From Streptococcaceae bacterium AF54-32pH5A (GTDB taxonomy: Bacteria; Bacillota; Bacilli; Lactobacillales; Streptococcaceae): a stretch of DNA of 64,000 bases. The number at the start of each line of letters is the position of its first letter. The stretch's first letter is position 1. A model generated the notes under the pieces. That model saw only the letters and a program-made list of their open reading frames with translations. It had not been told where the DNA came from and ran no database searches. Below are positions 7,539-16,066 of the stretch, piece by piece. The stretch is from contig JAQDAD010000001.1 of the NCBI GenBank assembly GCA_027682205.1, positions 744,001-808,000 on the forward strand, read 5' to 3'. The position numbers and the translations under genes are program-made.

Positions 7539-8879
7539 AAATTAAAAACTACTTTGGGCCTTCTTGCTGGGCGTTCTTCTCACTTCGTTTTAAGCCGTCT
7601 TGGCCGTGGAAGTACGCTCCCAGGAAAACTTGCCCTTCAATTTGATAAAGATATTTTACAAAACCTAGCTAAGAACTACGAGATTGTCGTGGTCACTGGA
7701 ACCAACGGGAAAACCCTGACAACTGCCCTCACTGTCGGCATTTTAAAAGAGGTTTATGGTCAGGTTCTGACCAATCCGAGCGGTGCCAACATGATTACAG
7801 GGATTGCAACAACCTTCCTAACAGCCAAATCTTCTAAAACTGGGAAAAACATTGCCGTCCTCGAAATCGACGAAGCCAGTCTTTCTCGTATCTGTGACTA
7901 TATCCATCCTAGCCTTTTTGTCATCACTAACATTTTCCGTGACCAGATGGACCGCTACGGTGAGATTTACACAACTTATAAGATGATTTTAGATGCCATT
8001 CGTAAGGTGCCTACGGCTACTGTTCTCCTCAATGGTGACAGTCCACTTTTCTACAAGCCAGCTATTCCAAATCCTGTACAGTATTTTGGTGTTGACTTGG
8101 AAAAAGGGCCAGCCCAACTAGCTCACTACAATACCGAAGGAATCCTCTGTCCTGACTGTCAAGGCATCCTCAAATATGAGCACAATACCTATGCCAACTT
8201 AGGTGCCTATATCTGTGAAAATTGTGGTTGCAAACGTCCTGAATTGGACTACCGTCTGACAGACTTGGTTGAGTTGACCAACAATCGCTCTCGCTTTGTC
8301 ATTGACGGACAAGAATACGGAATTCAAATCGGTGGACTTTACAACATCTACAATGCCCTTGCTGCGGTTGCTATTGCTCGCTTCCTCGGTGCAGATTCGC
8401 AACGGATCAAGCAGGGATTTGATAAGAGTCGTGCTGTCTTTGGCCGTCAGGAAACCTTCCATATCGGTGATAAGGAATGTACCCTTGTCCTCATCAAGAA
8501 TCCGGTTGGTGCGACCCAAGCTATCGAAATGATCAAACTGGCACCTTATCCATTTAGCCTATCTGTCCTCCTCAATGCCAACTATGCAGACGGAATTGAC
8601 ACTAGTTGGATCTGGGATGCTGACTTTGAACAAATCACTGATATGGATATTCCAGAAATCAACGCTGGCGGTGTTCGTCATTCTGAAATTGCTCGCCGTC
8701 TTCGGGTGACTGGCTATCCAGCTGATAAAATCACTGAGACAATCAATCTGGAGCAAGTTCTCAAAACCATTGAGAACCAAGACTGCAAGCATGCCTATAT
8801 CCTTGCCACTTATACGGCTATGCTTGAATTCCGCGAACTACTGGCTAGTCGTCAGATTGTTAGAAAGGAGATGAACTAA
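7536..8879 (+). CDS. murT: Lipid II isoglutaminyl synthase, Mur-ligase subunit MurT
   Basis: With GatD it amidates the D-glutamate of lipid II to D-isoglutamine, which streptococci need for efficient cross-linking. The 447 residues show the Mur ligase P-loop TGTNGKT (54-60), a central ATP-binding domain with the MurT-specific zinc ribbon (Cys205, Cys208, Cys227, Cys230) and the C-terminal DUF1727 region. The gatD start overlaps its stop by one base (TAATG), so the two are translationally coupled. The start has no ribosome binding site and lies on the predicted transcription start. Acts at the inner face of the membrane. Confidence 0.95.
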   Translation: MKLKTTLGLLAGRSSHFVLSRLGRGSTLPGKLALQFDKDILQNLAKNYEIVVVTGTNGKTLTTALTVGILKEVYGQVLTNPSGANMITGIATTFLTAKSSKTGKNIAVLEIDEASLSRICDYIHPSLFVITNIFRDQMDRYGEIYTTYKMILDAIRKVPTATVLLNGDSPLFYKPAIPNPVQYFGVDLEKGPAQLAHYNTEGILCPDCQGILKYEHNTYANLGAYICENCGCKRPELDYRLTDLVELTNNRSRFVIDGQEYGIQIGGLYNIYNALAAVAIARFLGADSQRIKQGFDKSRAVFGRQETFHIGDKECTLVLIKNPVGATQAIEMIKLAPYPFSLSVLLNANYADGIDTSWIWDADFEQITDMDIPEINAGGVRHSEIARRLRVTGYPADKITETINLEQVLKTIENQDCKHAYILATYTAMLEFRELLASRQIVRKEMN

Positions 8880-9661
8880 TGGTTTATACTTCACTTTCCT
8901 CAAAAGCTGGCAACTACCCTTATCAGCTCAACATCGCCCACCTCTATGGAAACCTCATGAATACTTATGGGGATAATGGAAACATCCTCATGCTCAAATA
9001 TGTGGCTGAAAAACTGGGGGCTCATGTAACGGTTGACATCGTTTCGCTTCATGATGATTTTGATGAAAACCACTATGACATCGCCTTTTTCGGTGGGGGC
9101 CAAGACTTTGAACAAAGCATTATCGCTGGCGACCTACCTGCTAAAAAAGAGAGCATTGACAACTACATCCAAAAGGACGGTGTGGTTCTCGCTATCTGTG
9201 GTGGTTTCCAATTATTGGGGCAATATTATGTGGAGGCTTCAGGCAAGCGCATCGAAGGTCTAGGTGTCATGGGTCACTACACGCTCAACCAGACCAATAA
9301 CCGCTTTATCGGTGATATCAAGATTCATAATGACGAATTCGATGAAACCTACTATGGATTTGAGAATCACCAGGGCCGTACCTTCCTCTCAGATGACCAA
9401 AAACCACTCGGTCAAGTTGTTTACGGAAATGGGAACAACGAAGAAAAGGTCGGTGAAGGGGTTCATTATAAGAATGTCTTTGGTTCCTACTTCCACGGAC
9501 CTATCCTCTCTCGTAATGCCATTCTGGCCTATCGCTTAGTCACTACTGCTCTCAAGAAAAAATACGGTCAGGATATTCAACTCCCTGCCTACGAGGACAT
9601 TCTCAGCCAAGAAATCGCTGAAGAATACAGCGACGTCAAAAGCAAGGCTGACTTTACTTAA
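8879..9661 (+). CDS. gatD: Lipid II isoglutaminyl synthase, glutamine amidotransferase subunit GatD
   Basis: Class I glutaminase-type subunit (CobB/CobQ-like, 260 residues) that supplies ammonia to MurT. The nucleophile is Cys107 in [11 protein letters not shown] and the catalytic His is probably His206 in GSYFHGPIL. It starts at the ATG at 8879, sharing one base with the murT stop, with AGGAGATG just upstream inside murT. The operon ends at the hairpin at 9681. Nothing is missing compared with the family. Confidence 0.95.
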   Translation: MVYTSLSSKAGNYPYQLNIAHLYGNLMNTYGDNGNILMLKYVAEKLGAHVTVDIVSLHDDFDENHYDIAFFGGGQDFEQSIIAGDLPAKKESIDNYIQKDGVVLAICGGFQLLGQYYVEASGKRIEGLGVMGHYTLNQTNNRFIGDIKIHNDEFDETYYGFENHQGRTFLSDDQKPLGQVVYGNGNNEEKVGEGVHYKNVFGSYFHGPILSRNAILAYRLVTTALKKKYGQDIQLPAYEDILSQEIAEEYSDVKSKADFT

Positions 9662-9680
9662 ACTAAGGAAAACTAGACCA

Positions 9681-9713
9681 AAGAACTCCGCTATCTTGTC
9701 GGGGTTCTTTTTG
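9681..9713 (+). terminator. Terminator of murT-gatD
   Basis: AAGAACTCCG / CGGGGTTCTT stem with one wobble pair, followed by TTTTTGTC. Confidence 0.9.
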
Positions 9714-9788
9714 TCTTTTCTTTTACCCTTCCCCCTTGCATTTTCTCTCATTTTTTGCCAAAATAGAGGGGTAGAAAGAAGGTAGCAT

Positions 9789-10871
9789 ATGTCTAAATTA
9801 CAACAAATCCTAACATATCTTGAATCAGAAAAACTAGACGTCGCTGTCGTATCTGACCCCGTCACTATCAATTACCTCACTGGCTTTTTCAGTGATCCCC
9901 ATGAACGCCAAATGTTCCTCTTTGTCCTTGCAGACCAGGAACCCCTCCTCTTTGTCCCAGCCCTTGAAGTAGAGCGTGCAACCAGCACTGTCTCTTTCCC
10001 GGTTGTGGGCTATGTGGACTCTGAAAACCCTTGGCAAAAAATGAAACATGCTCTTCCACAACTTGACTTCAAACGTGTCGCGGTCGAGTTTGATAATCTT
10101 ATCTTGACAAAATATCATGGTTTAAAAACAGTCTTTGAAACCGCTGAGTTTGAAAACCTCACCCCTCGTATCCAACGCATGCGCCTCATCAAATCAGCTG
10201 ACGAAGTACAAAAAATGATGGTAGCAGGTCTCTATGCGGACAAGGCTGTTAATGTTGGTTTTGACAATATTTCTCTTGATAAGACTGAGACAGATATCAT
10301 TGCGCAAATCGACTTTGCTATGAAGCGTGAAGGTTATGAAATGAGCTTTGATACCATGGTCTTGACTGGTGATAATGCTGCAAATCCACATGGTATCCCT
10401 GGAGCAAACAAGGTCGAAAAAGACGCACTTCTCCTCTTTGACCTCGGTGTTATGGTCAATGGCTACGCATCAGATATGACTCGTACTGTCGCTGTCGGCA
10501 AACCAGACCAATTCAAGAAAGACATTTACAACTTGACTCTTGAAGCCCAACAAGCGGCTCTTGACTTTATCAAGCCAGGTGTAACTGCTCACGAAGTGGA
10601 CCGCGCCGCCCGTGAAGTCATCGAAAAAGCTGGCTACGGTGAGTACTTCAACCACCGTCTCGGGCACGGTATCGGTATGGATGTTCACGAATTCCCTTCT
10701 ATCATGGAAGGAAACGACATGGTCATCGAAGAAGGCATGTGCTTCTCTGTTGAACCAGGTATCTATATCCCTGGAAAAGTCGGTGTTCGTATTGAGGACT
10801 GTGGTGTTGTTACCAAGGATGGATTTGACCTCTTTACAAGCACCAGCAAAGATTTGCTTTATTTTGATTAA
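9789..10871 (+). CDS. pepQ: Xaa-Pro dipeptidase / aminopeptidase P family protein PepQ
   Basis: M24B metallopeptidase of 360 residues that splits X-Pro dipeptides in the cytoplasm. The N-terminal creatinase-like domain (1-130) is followed by the pita-bread catalytic domain. Metal ligands are visible as Asp in LFDLGVMVNGY and ASDMTRT, His in HRLGHGIGMDVHE, Glu in SVEPGIYIPG and Glu in VRIEDCGVV. The start is the ATG at 9789 with AAGAAGGT upstream. It is a single gene ending in a terminator shared with the convergent ECF gene. With pepV and the M42 enzyme it belongs to the peptide-use set of this window. PepQ and PepP are hard to tell apart by sequence; length favours PepQ. Confidence 0.9.
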   Translation: MSKLQQILTYLESEKLDVAVVSDPVTINYLTGFFSDPHERQMFLFVLADQEPLLFVPALEVERATSTVSFPVVGYVDSENPWQKMKHALPQLDFKRVAVEFDNLILTKYHGLKTVFETAEFENLTPRIQRMRLIKSADEVQKMMVAGLYADKAVNVGFDNISLDKTETDIIAQIDFAMKREGYEMSFDTMVLTGDNAANPHGIPGANKVEKDALLLFDLGVMVNGYASDMTRTVAVGKPDQFKKDIYNLTLEAQQAALDFIKPGVTAHEVDRAAREVIEKAGYGEYFNHRLGHGIGMDVHEFPSIMEGNDMVIEEGMCFSVEPGIYIPGKVGVRIEDCGVVTKDGFDLFTSTSKDLLYFD

Positions 10872-10885
10872 ACACAGAGACAAGC

Positions 10886-10918
10886 AAAAAGTCAGCTATT
10901 TGAGCTGACTTTTTTATT
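10886..10918. terminator. Bidirectional terminator between pepQ and the ECF gene
   Basis: AAAAAGTCAGCT / AGCTGACTTTTTT hairpin serves both convergent genes and overlaps the ECF stop codon. Confidence 0.92.
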
Positions 10919-11375
10919 TTATCTTTTTAATACTTTGATAGAGAAGAAATCCTGCAAACATTCCAACAAAATTCTGCAATAAATTGTGGGGAACATCTGC
11001 CAGGGCTATACCCCATCCTTTCATCCAAGCAGTAGCGAAGGCATAACCAGCTACCATGACGATAGTAGCCAAGACAAGGCCTAGCCATTGCCATTTGCCT
11101 TTAAAACCTGCAAAATAGCCCTGTGAACCATGGAAAATCAAGCTGAAGATCATCCAGTGAGGATAACCTGAAATAAGGTCAATGATAAAACCTCCTAGGC
11201 CTCCAACGATGGCACCTTCACGGCGCCCAAAATAAAAGGCGGTAAAGAAAATTCCAGCATCCAAAAAAGTGAGGATTCCAGTAGCTGTTGGTATTTTTAC
11301 TACATAACCTAAGGCTACGGATAGGGCTGTTAAGATAGATACTAGGGCAATTCTATTTGTTTTGGTTTGCTTCAT
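10914..11375 (-). CDS. ECF transporter S component (probably vitamin B6 or thiamine-precursor uptake)
   Basis: Integral membrane protein of 153 residues with five or six hydrophobic helices and the N-terminal basic plus ALxxALSVALG pattern of ECF S components. It binds a vitamin and works with the shared EcfA-A'-T module encoded elsewhere. The start overlaps the end of the upstream kinase gene by 23 bases, so the pair is one operon. Because that kinase belongs to the ThiD/PdxK family, the likely ligand is pyridoxal/pyridoxine (PdxU2-like) or hydroxymethylpyrimidine. The sequence alone does not decide. I see no THI-box riboswitch upstream of the operon, which slightly favours vitamin B6. Confidence 0.8.
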   Translation of the reverse strand: MKQTKTNRIALVSILTALSVALGYVVKIPTATGILTFLDAGIFFTAFYFGRREGAIVGGLGGFIIDLISGYPHWMIFSLIFHGSQGYFAGFKGKWQWLGLVLATIVMVAGYAFATAWMKGWGIALADVPHNLLQNFVGMFAGFLLYQSIKKIK

Positions 11376-12126
11376 ATTGTCTTACTCCATATTGATCTGC
11401 TTGTGCAATGGCACGGTAAACGAAAGCTTTAGAGCTCTCTACTGCTGTTAAAAGTTCATCCCCTTTTACCAAGTGACTGGCAATGCTTGAGGCAAAGGTA
11501 CAACCTGCACCAGCATTTTGTCCTTGGATAACGGGATTTTCTAAAATCGTAAAGTTTTTTCCGTCATAAAAGACATCTACTGCCTTGTCCTGACTGAGGC
11601 GATTGCCTCCCTTGATAATAACTGCTGGCGCGCCCAAATCATGCAATTTTTGTGCTACTGTTTTCATGTCTTCCAAGTTTTTAATCTCTTGATCTGCTAG
11701 CAATTCTGCTTCTGGGAGATTAGGCGTAATCACACTCACATGAGGGAAAAAGCGAATCAACTCTTGACAGAGTTCACTAACAGCCACATCGTGCGTTTCC
11801 TTGCAGACCAAAACGGGGTCCAATACCACAGGCACTCCCGGACGTTGCTTGATAAAGTCCAGTGCCTTCTCAGCCACACTGACAGTAGGGAGAAGACCAA
11901 TCTTGATCCCTGCAAAGTCCACGTCACGCAAACTATCCAACTCATGTTGAAAAATAGTATCGTCCGTCGGAAAGACTTCAAATCCCTTTTCTGTCAAGGC
12001 TGTCAAGCAAGTCACCGCTACAAAACCATGCAAACCATTCAAGGTATAGGTCGCCAAATCAGCTGACAAACCACCGCCACTAAAAATATCATTCCCAGAA
12101 AGGGCTAAAATACGATTATTCTTCAT
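11353..12126 (-). CDS. ThiD/PdxK-family kinase (hydroxymethylpyrimidine or pyridoxal kinase)
   Basis: Ribokinase-fold kinase of 257 residues. Seen are the N-terminal substrate motif [17 protein letters not shown] (the usual SGSDxSGGAGIQAD of ThiD is altered), a central DPVLVCK and the C-terminal [14 protein letters not shown], with the anion hole Gly and the catalytic position Cys/Asp-like GAGCTF as in PdxK/ThiD hybrids. GAGCTF rather than GTGDTF resembles the bifunctional PdxK/ThiD2 group. The start overlaps the end of truA by 11 bases and its own end overlaps the ECF gene. Annotated as phosphomethylpyrimidine kinase in related genomes, as far as I recall; a vitamin B6 kinase is equally possible. 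Confidence 0.85.
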   Translation of the reverse strand: MKNNRILALSGNDIFSGGGLSADLATYTLNGLHGFVAVTCLTALTEKGFEVFPTDDTIFQHELDSLRDVDFAGIKIGLLPTVSVAEKALDFIKQRPGVPVVLDPVLVCKETHDVAVSELCQELIRFFPHVSVITPNLPEAELLADQEIKNLEDMKTVAQKLHDLGAPAVIIKGGNRLSQDKAVDVFYDGKNFTILENPVIQGQNAGAGCTFASSIASHLVKGDELLTAVESSKAFVYRAIAQADQYGVRQYEANQNK

Positions 12127-12865
12127 AACGAATCTCCTTTAAATACAAGCCATTTGGTGCTGCAGTGGGACCTGCAAGCTGTCTGTCCTTCTTCTCCAAG
12201 ATGAGGTCAATCTGCTCAACTGGCATGCGGTTGTTGCCGATTTTGAGAAGAGTCCCCACCATATTGCGAATCTGCTTATACAAGAAACCATTTCCTGAAA
12301 AGGTAAAGGTCAAAAACTGCCCTGTATCATCCACCCTAAGACTCGCTTCTGTGATGGTGCGAACCTTATCCTCCACACTAGTCCCAGAAGCTGTAAAACC
12401 AGTGAAATCGTGGGTTCCCTCTAGCTTTTTGATGGCCTCCTGCATCCGCTTCACATCGAGTGGGTAGGGAAAGTGAGTGGCATAGTGACGGCGCATTGGA
12501 TTTTTGGGACGCCCCCTATCCACTATAAACTCATAGGTCTTGCTATGTTTGGCATAACGGCAATGAAAATCATCCGCCACAATTTCAATCGAAATCACAT
12601 CGATATCTTCTGGTGACTGAGTATCCAGAGCAAAACGGAGTTTTTCCTCATCCATCTGATAGGGCAGATCAAAATGAATAACCTGTCCCAGAGCATGGAC
12701 CCCACTATCGGTCCTACCAGCACCATGAACAGCAATGGCTTGCCCCTTATTGAGTCTCGTTAAGGTTTTTTCGATTTCCTCTTGAACGCTCCGCGCATGG
12801 GGCTGGCGCTGAAAACCAACAAAGGCATAACCGTCATAGGAAATAATTGCTTTATATCTTGTCAT
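12116..12865 (-). CDS. truA: tRNA pseudouridine(38-40) synthase TruA
   Basis: Modifies U38-U40 in the anticodon arm of tRNAs. The protein has 249 residues, the family size, with the catalytic Asp53 in [14 protein letters not shown]. Further family blocks are [13 protein letters not shown] (10-22) and the C-terminal [14 protein letters not shown]. It is the first gene of truA-kinase-ECF, a cluster kept together in related streptococci. No clear promoter is visible close to the ATG. A short hairpin GAGAATT / AATTCTC lies upstream near 12911-12938. Confidence 0.95.
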   Translation of the reverse strand: MTRYKAIISYDGYAFVGFQRQPHARSVQEEIEKTLTRLNKGQAIAVHGAGRTDSGVHALGQVIHFDLPYQMDEEKLRFALDTQSPEDIDVISIEIVADDFHCRYAKHSKTYEFIVDRGRPKNPMRRHYATHFPYPLDVKRMQEAIKKLEGTHDFTGFTASGTSVEDKVRTITEASLRVDDTGQFLTFTFSGNGFLYKQIRNMVGTLLKIGNNRMPVEQIDLILEKKDRQLAGPTAAPNGLYLKEIRYEE

Positions 12866-12935
12866 GTATCTATTTTATCAAGAAATATCTAAGCAAACAA
12901 GTTCAAAGAAAGAGAATTGTCTGGGTACAAAATTC

Positions 12936-12967
12936 TCAAAAGAAAAACTTAGGAAACCATCCTAAGC
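12936..12967 (-). terminator. Terminator of the MFS gene
   Basis: CTTAGG / CCTAAG hairpin with T-rich tail on the minus strand; the right arm overlaps the stop codon region of the MFS gene. Confidence 0.85.
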
Positions 12968-14113
12968 TCTCTTTTGAAGTGCATACATAACAAAAATAGA
13001 AGTGACAATCAACCAACATCCTAGAATGGTGAAGACCAACATACCGTTCTGAGTGACCAAACCAATCGCCCCAAGAATGAAAGGTGTCGTAAAGGCCCCA
13101 AAGCTACATCCTAGCACCGCAAAAGACGTTGCCTGATTAAGGAGTTTGGCTGGGATTCTTTCAGAAAGAAGCTGAAAGACAGTAGTCAAGGCCACACTGT
13201 AAGAAAAGCCTGCCACAATACTTCCAACAATCATCACACCCAATGACGGAGACAAGGCAATTACAATCTGCCCCAATCCAAAGGTAATACCTGACCACAG
13301 GAGCAACCTTTCTTTAAAAAGAGAAATAAAGAAAGAAAAACTCACACCAGCCAAGATACCAATCAACTGCATGATACTTAAAACCAAACTCGATAACTGG
13401 GCATCCCCTAGTCCTCTTTCCACCATCAAACTTGGAATACGAATGGTGATAGCTGTATTAGTGCAGACAACAACAGCTGCTTCGACAGCCAATAGAAAAA
13501 TTAAACCTTTCATCTGTCCTGTCAAACGAGTCGTTTCGGCCTCTTTTTTCTTGACTTCTTTTTTTTCTTTTCCATAAGGGACAAAGAGCAAATAAAGGAT
13601 CAAAACTAAAAATCCAGCGCTATAAGCCAAGAAAGTCACTGTCCATCCCAGGGATAAGAGTTGACCAACCACTAGAGTCAAAATCGACGCCCCGACAACT
13701 TCTGCTGATCCGCGGAGACCCAGCATCTGGATCCGTGTCTTTCCATGATAGCGTTCGCTGATGATGGAAATGGCCTTGGCATTGATCATTCCAACGCCCA
13801 AACCAAATAAAATCCGCATCGCAAAGACAAAGTTGTAATCCTGATACCAGAAAGGGGCTGTTCCCCCGATAGAGAGGATGAGAAGCCCTAGACTGATCTG
13901 AAGACGTTCAGGAAACAAACGCTCCAAAACACCATTTAAGACCAGCATGATCATAATTCCAAAAGAAGGAAGGCTAACGAGAAGCTCAATTTGTTCTTTG
14001 GGATAGCCTTGATAGTAGTCAAACATGGCTGGCAGAGCACTTGATATGGAAAAGGAGGTAATCAAAACGAGGGAGAGGGCCAAGATACTAGCCCGTTCTA
14101 AATATTGTTTCAT
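12962..14113 (-). CDS. Major facilitator superfamily transporter
   Basis: Twelve-helix MFS permease of 383 residues, DHA1-like in length and layout. The first helix (about 10-28) is followed by GYPKEQIELLVSLPSFGIM. The motif A-like loop is present in the form NGVLERLFPERL, and a Lys/Glu-rich cytoplasmic loop (KEKKEVKKKEAE, about 185-200) separates the two halves. The substrate cannot be named; drug or metabolite export is the usual role. It is transcribed alone from the minus strand, with a terminator overlapping its end. No neighbour hints at a substrate. Confidence 0.85.
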   Translation of the reverse strand: MKQYLERASILALSLVLITSFSISSALPAMFDYYQGYPKEQIELLVSLPSFGIMIMLVLNGVLERLFPERLQISLGLLILSIGGTAPFWYQDYNFVFAMRILFGLGVGMINAKAISIISERYHGKTRIQMLGLRGSAEVVGASILTLVVGQLLSLGWTVTFLAYSAGFLVLILYLLFVPYGKEKKEVKKKEAETTRLTGQMKGLIFLLAVEAAVVVCTNTAITIRIPSLMVERGLGDAQLSSLVLSIMQLIGILAGVSFSFFISLFKERLLLWSGITFGLGQIVIALSPSLGVMIVGSIVAGFSYSVALTTVFQLLSERIPAKLLNQATSFAVLGCSFGAFTTPFILGAIGLVTQNGMLVFTILGCWLIVTSIFVMYALQKRA

Positions 14114-14225
14114 GGATTTTCTTTCTGTATATTTCTCACTGTTGATCTTTTTAAAAGGAAGATGGCAAGAAAAGAAGGAGCCCGATTGAACTAGAGACTC
14201 CGTTCTAACTTTCCTAATAGGAAGA

Positions 14226-14849
14226 CTATTTTCGCTTGATTTGCTTGATCAGGTAGAAGATAAATCCTGCAACCATATAGGCCACAAAGATAATTAAACA
14301 CCATTTAATAACCACGTCCCAACCTTTTGCCACATCTAAAAAGAAATAAGGGAAAGGACTAACCTTGGAATTTGGTACCGGTAGTTTCAATACTAAGCCA
14401 TTAAAAAGGGCAAAAATCATATAAACCAAGGGCAAGATGATCCACAAGACTGGATCCCAGATCTTGTATTGACCTTGCTTATCAAAGAAGAGGGTATCGG
14501 CGAAAAACCAGAGTGGAACGATATAGTGGCAAAGGAAATTTTCCACACGGTAAAAGTCTGTCGCAATCGGAGCAAGCATAAAATGGTAAATCACACAGGT
14601 AATCATGATACTCATGGTAACGCCACCCTTGAGACGAAGCAAGGTCGGACTTTGCCAATTTTCACCTGAACGGCTCATCACACGGAGCAGATAACCCGTG
14701 AAAATCGTTACCAAAAGATTAGACAACACTGTGTAGTAAAGGAGCATACCAAAACCACCATGCTTGGTAATCTCCAAATAAACTCCTGTAAATGCCGCTA
14801 AGAACAAGAGCACACGACTATAAAAGATAAATTTGTTATTCAGTTTCAT
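14226..14849 (-). CDS. Pr6Pr-like six-helix membrane protein
   Basis: Protein of 207 residues with about six membrane helices and conserved polar spots inside them (HGGFG near 31, YHFMLAP near 95, HYIVPLWF near 108). This pattern fits the Pr6Pr / FAR-17a-like family of membrane proteins, whose function in bacteria is not known. It starts two bases after the phnA stop and shares its promoter at 15249-15277, so phnA and this gene form an operon. The C-terminus is basic (KQIKRK). Function unknown. Confidence 0.8.
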   Translation of the reverse strand: MKLNNKFIFYSRVLLFLAAFTGVYLEITKHGGFGMLLYYTVLSNLLVTIFTGYLLRVMSRSGENWQSPTLLRLKGGVTMSIMITCVIYHFMLAPIATDFYRVENFLCHYIVPLWFFADTLFFDKQGQYKIWDPVLWIILPLVYMIFALFNGLVLKLPVPNSKVSPFPYFFLDVAKGWDVVIKWCLIIFVAYMVAGFIFYLIKQIKRK

Positions 14850-14851
14850 GG

Positions 14852-15190
14852 CTAGATTTTCTTAACAAACTCTGACTTGAGTTTCATAGCTCCAAAACCA
14901 TCAATCTTACAGTCGATGTTGTGGTCACCTTCTACGATACGGATATTTTTAACACGAGTTCCTTGTTTCAAATCCTTTGGCGCACCTTTTACTTTCAAGT
15001 CCTTGATGAGGGTTACAGTATCACCATCAGCCAATTTATTTCCATTGGCATCGATAGCGATAACACCTTCTTCTACTTCTGCGACTTCAGCAGGGTTCCA
15101 CTCATAGGCACACTCTGGGCAGACCAAGAGACTTCCGTCTTCATAGACATATTCTGAATTACATTTTGGGCAATTTGGTAAGTTGTTCAT
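14852..15190 (-). CDS. phnA: PhnA/YjdM family zinc-ribbon protein
   Basis: Small protein of 112 residues. The N-terminal zinc ribbon has two CxxC knuckles (CPKC at about 8-11 and CPEC at about 28-31). The C-terminal SH3-like domain (about 45-112) carries [18 protein letters not shown], the YjdM/PhnA signature. Despite its old name it is not needed for phosphonate breakdown in E. coli, and no phn genes lie here, so its job is unclear. It is the first gene of an operon with the Pr6Pr-like membrane protein and has AGGAGGA upstream of the ATG. Confidence 0.92.
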   Translation of the reverse strand: MNNLPNCPKCNSEYVYEDGSLLVCPECAYEWNPAEVAEVEEGVIAIDANGNKLADGDTVTLIKDLKVKGAPKDLKQGTRVKNIRIVEGDHNIDCKIDGFGAMKLKSEFVKKI

Positions 15191-15248
15191 AAGTCCTCCT
15201 TAAACTATCAATTATTCTTTGAAATTCATATATTATTGAACAGCAACT

Positions 15249-15277
15249 ATTATACCGTAAAATCCTACTTTTGACAA
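15249..15277 (-). promoter_or_regulatory. Promoter of the phnA operon
   Basis: Minus strand TTGTCA (15277-15272), 17 bases, TATAAT (15254-15249). Confidence 0.85.
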
Positions 15278-15297
15278 TGTGTCCTAAGTCCAGCAGA

Positions 15298-15336
15298 CAA
15301 AAAATCATGCAACTTTTTACAGTTACATGACTTTTT
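15298..15336 (-). terminator. Terminator after dpr
   Basis: GTCATGTAACT / AGTTGCATGAT hairpin with one wobble pair and a TTTTTTG tail on the minus strand, about 65 bases beyond the dpr stop. Confidence 0.8.
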
Positions 15337-15398
15337 AAAGATGATTGGTCATGGGCACTTATCAAGCACCTCATGATAAAAGGGGTAGCAACTATATC

Positions 15399-15917
15399 TT
15401 ACAAACCAGGAGCTTGTCCAAGTTCTGCTGTAAGCATCCAAACTGTTTTCTCAAGTTCAGACTTAGCCCCAACAAAGATATCGTTTGTCACATCATCGCC
15501 TTCTTCGTCAGTTACATCCAAAGCTTTTTGGAAAAGAGTGATGAGGTAGCGATAAATAGCTAGAACACGTTCCAAGCTTTCTTCAACGTTACGGAATTCT
15601 CCTTCTTCTTCTTCGATTTCACTGTGTTGAAGGAACTCTGTCAAAGTTGAGTAAGGTTTGCCACCAAGAGTAATCAAGCGTTCACTGATTTCGTCAAGAT
15701 AGCCATCAAGACTGTCCATGTATTCATCCATTTTTGGATGCCAAACGAGGAAGCCACGACCACGCATATACCAGTGAACTTGGTGAAGGGCGATGTGAGC
15801 CACATACAAGTCCGCCACTGCTTGGTTCAATACTTCCTTTGTTTTAGCCAATGCTACTGGCGCTGCTTTAGATAATGTTGTTACGTCTTTTAATGCATCT
15901 TTTTTCAATTCAACCAT
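15399..15917 (-). CDS. dpr: Dps-like peroxide resistance ferritin Dpr
   Basis: Twelve-subunit iron-storing ferritin that removes Fe2+ and so protects catalase-negative streptococci from hydrogen peroxide. I start it at the ATG at 15917 (172 residues); the in-frame GTG nine bases upstream is part of the ribosome binding site GAGGTGAG. Ferroxidase-site residues are visible: His48 and His60 with Asp71, Asp75 and Glu76 in the HWYMRGRGF...[11 protein letters not shown] block. It is transcribed alone, with a promoter at 15971-15999. A near-perfect inverted repeat sits on the start of transcription, so it is likely repressed by a metal or peroxide regulator. Confidence 0.95.
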   Translation of the reverse strand: MVELKKDALKDVTTLSKAAPVALAKTKEVLNQAVADLYVAHIALHQVHWYMRGRGFLVWHPKMDEYMDSLDGYLDEISERLITLGGKPYSTLTEFLQHSEIEEEEGEFRNVEESLERVLAIYRYLITLFQKALDVTDEEGDDVTNDIFVGAKSELEKTVWMLTAELGQAPGL

Positions 15918-15944
15918 TTTTCTCACCTCGTAAATATTATTTTT

Positions 15945-15999
15945 GTAACCAATTTATTGATTACTACCTAAGTATACTACTCCTGGTATACAAAAGCAA
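15945..15999 (-). promoter_or_regulatory. dpr promoter and downstream operator
   Basis: Minus strand TTGCTT (15999-15994), 17 bases, TATACT (15976-15971). From about +1 to +20 lies GTAATCAAT-AA-ATTGGTTAC (15964-15945), a 9-2-9 inverted repeat with one mismatch. It does not fit the PerR box as I know it. Confidence 0.7.
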
Positions 16000-16066
16000 G
16001 GGAATTAACTCATATTAAAAAAGTTGTAATTGACTGATAATTTAAGAAGAATTTAGCTTTATTTTA

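Noticed and set aside
10914..12126. THI-box riboswitch for the kinase-ECF pair
   Set aside because: No intergenic space exists between truA and these genes, and no thiamine riboswitch motif is visible upstream of truA.
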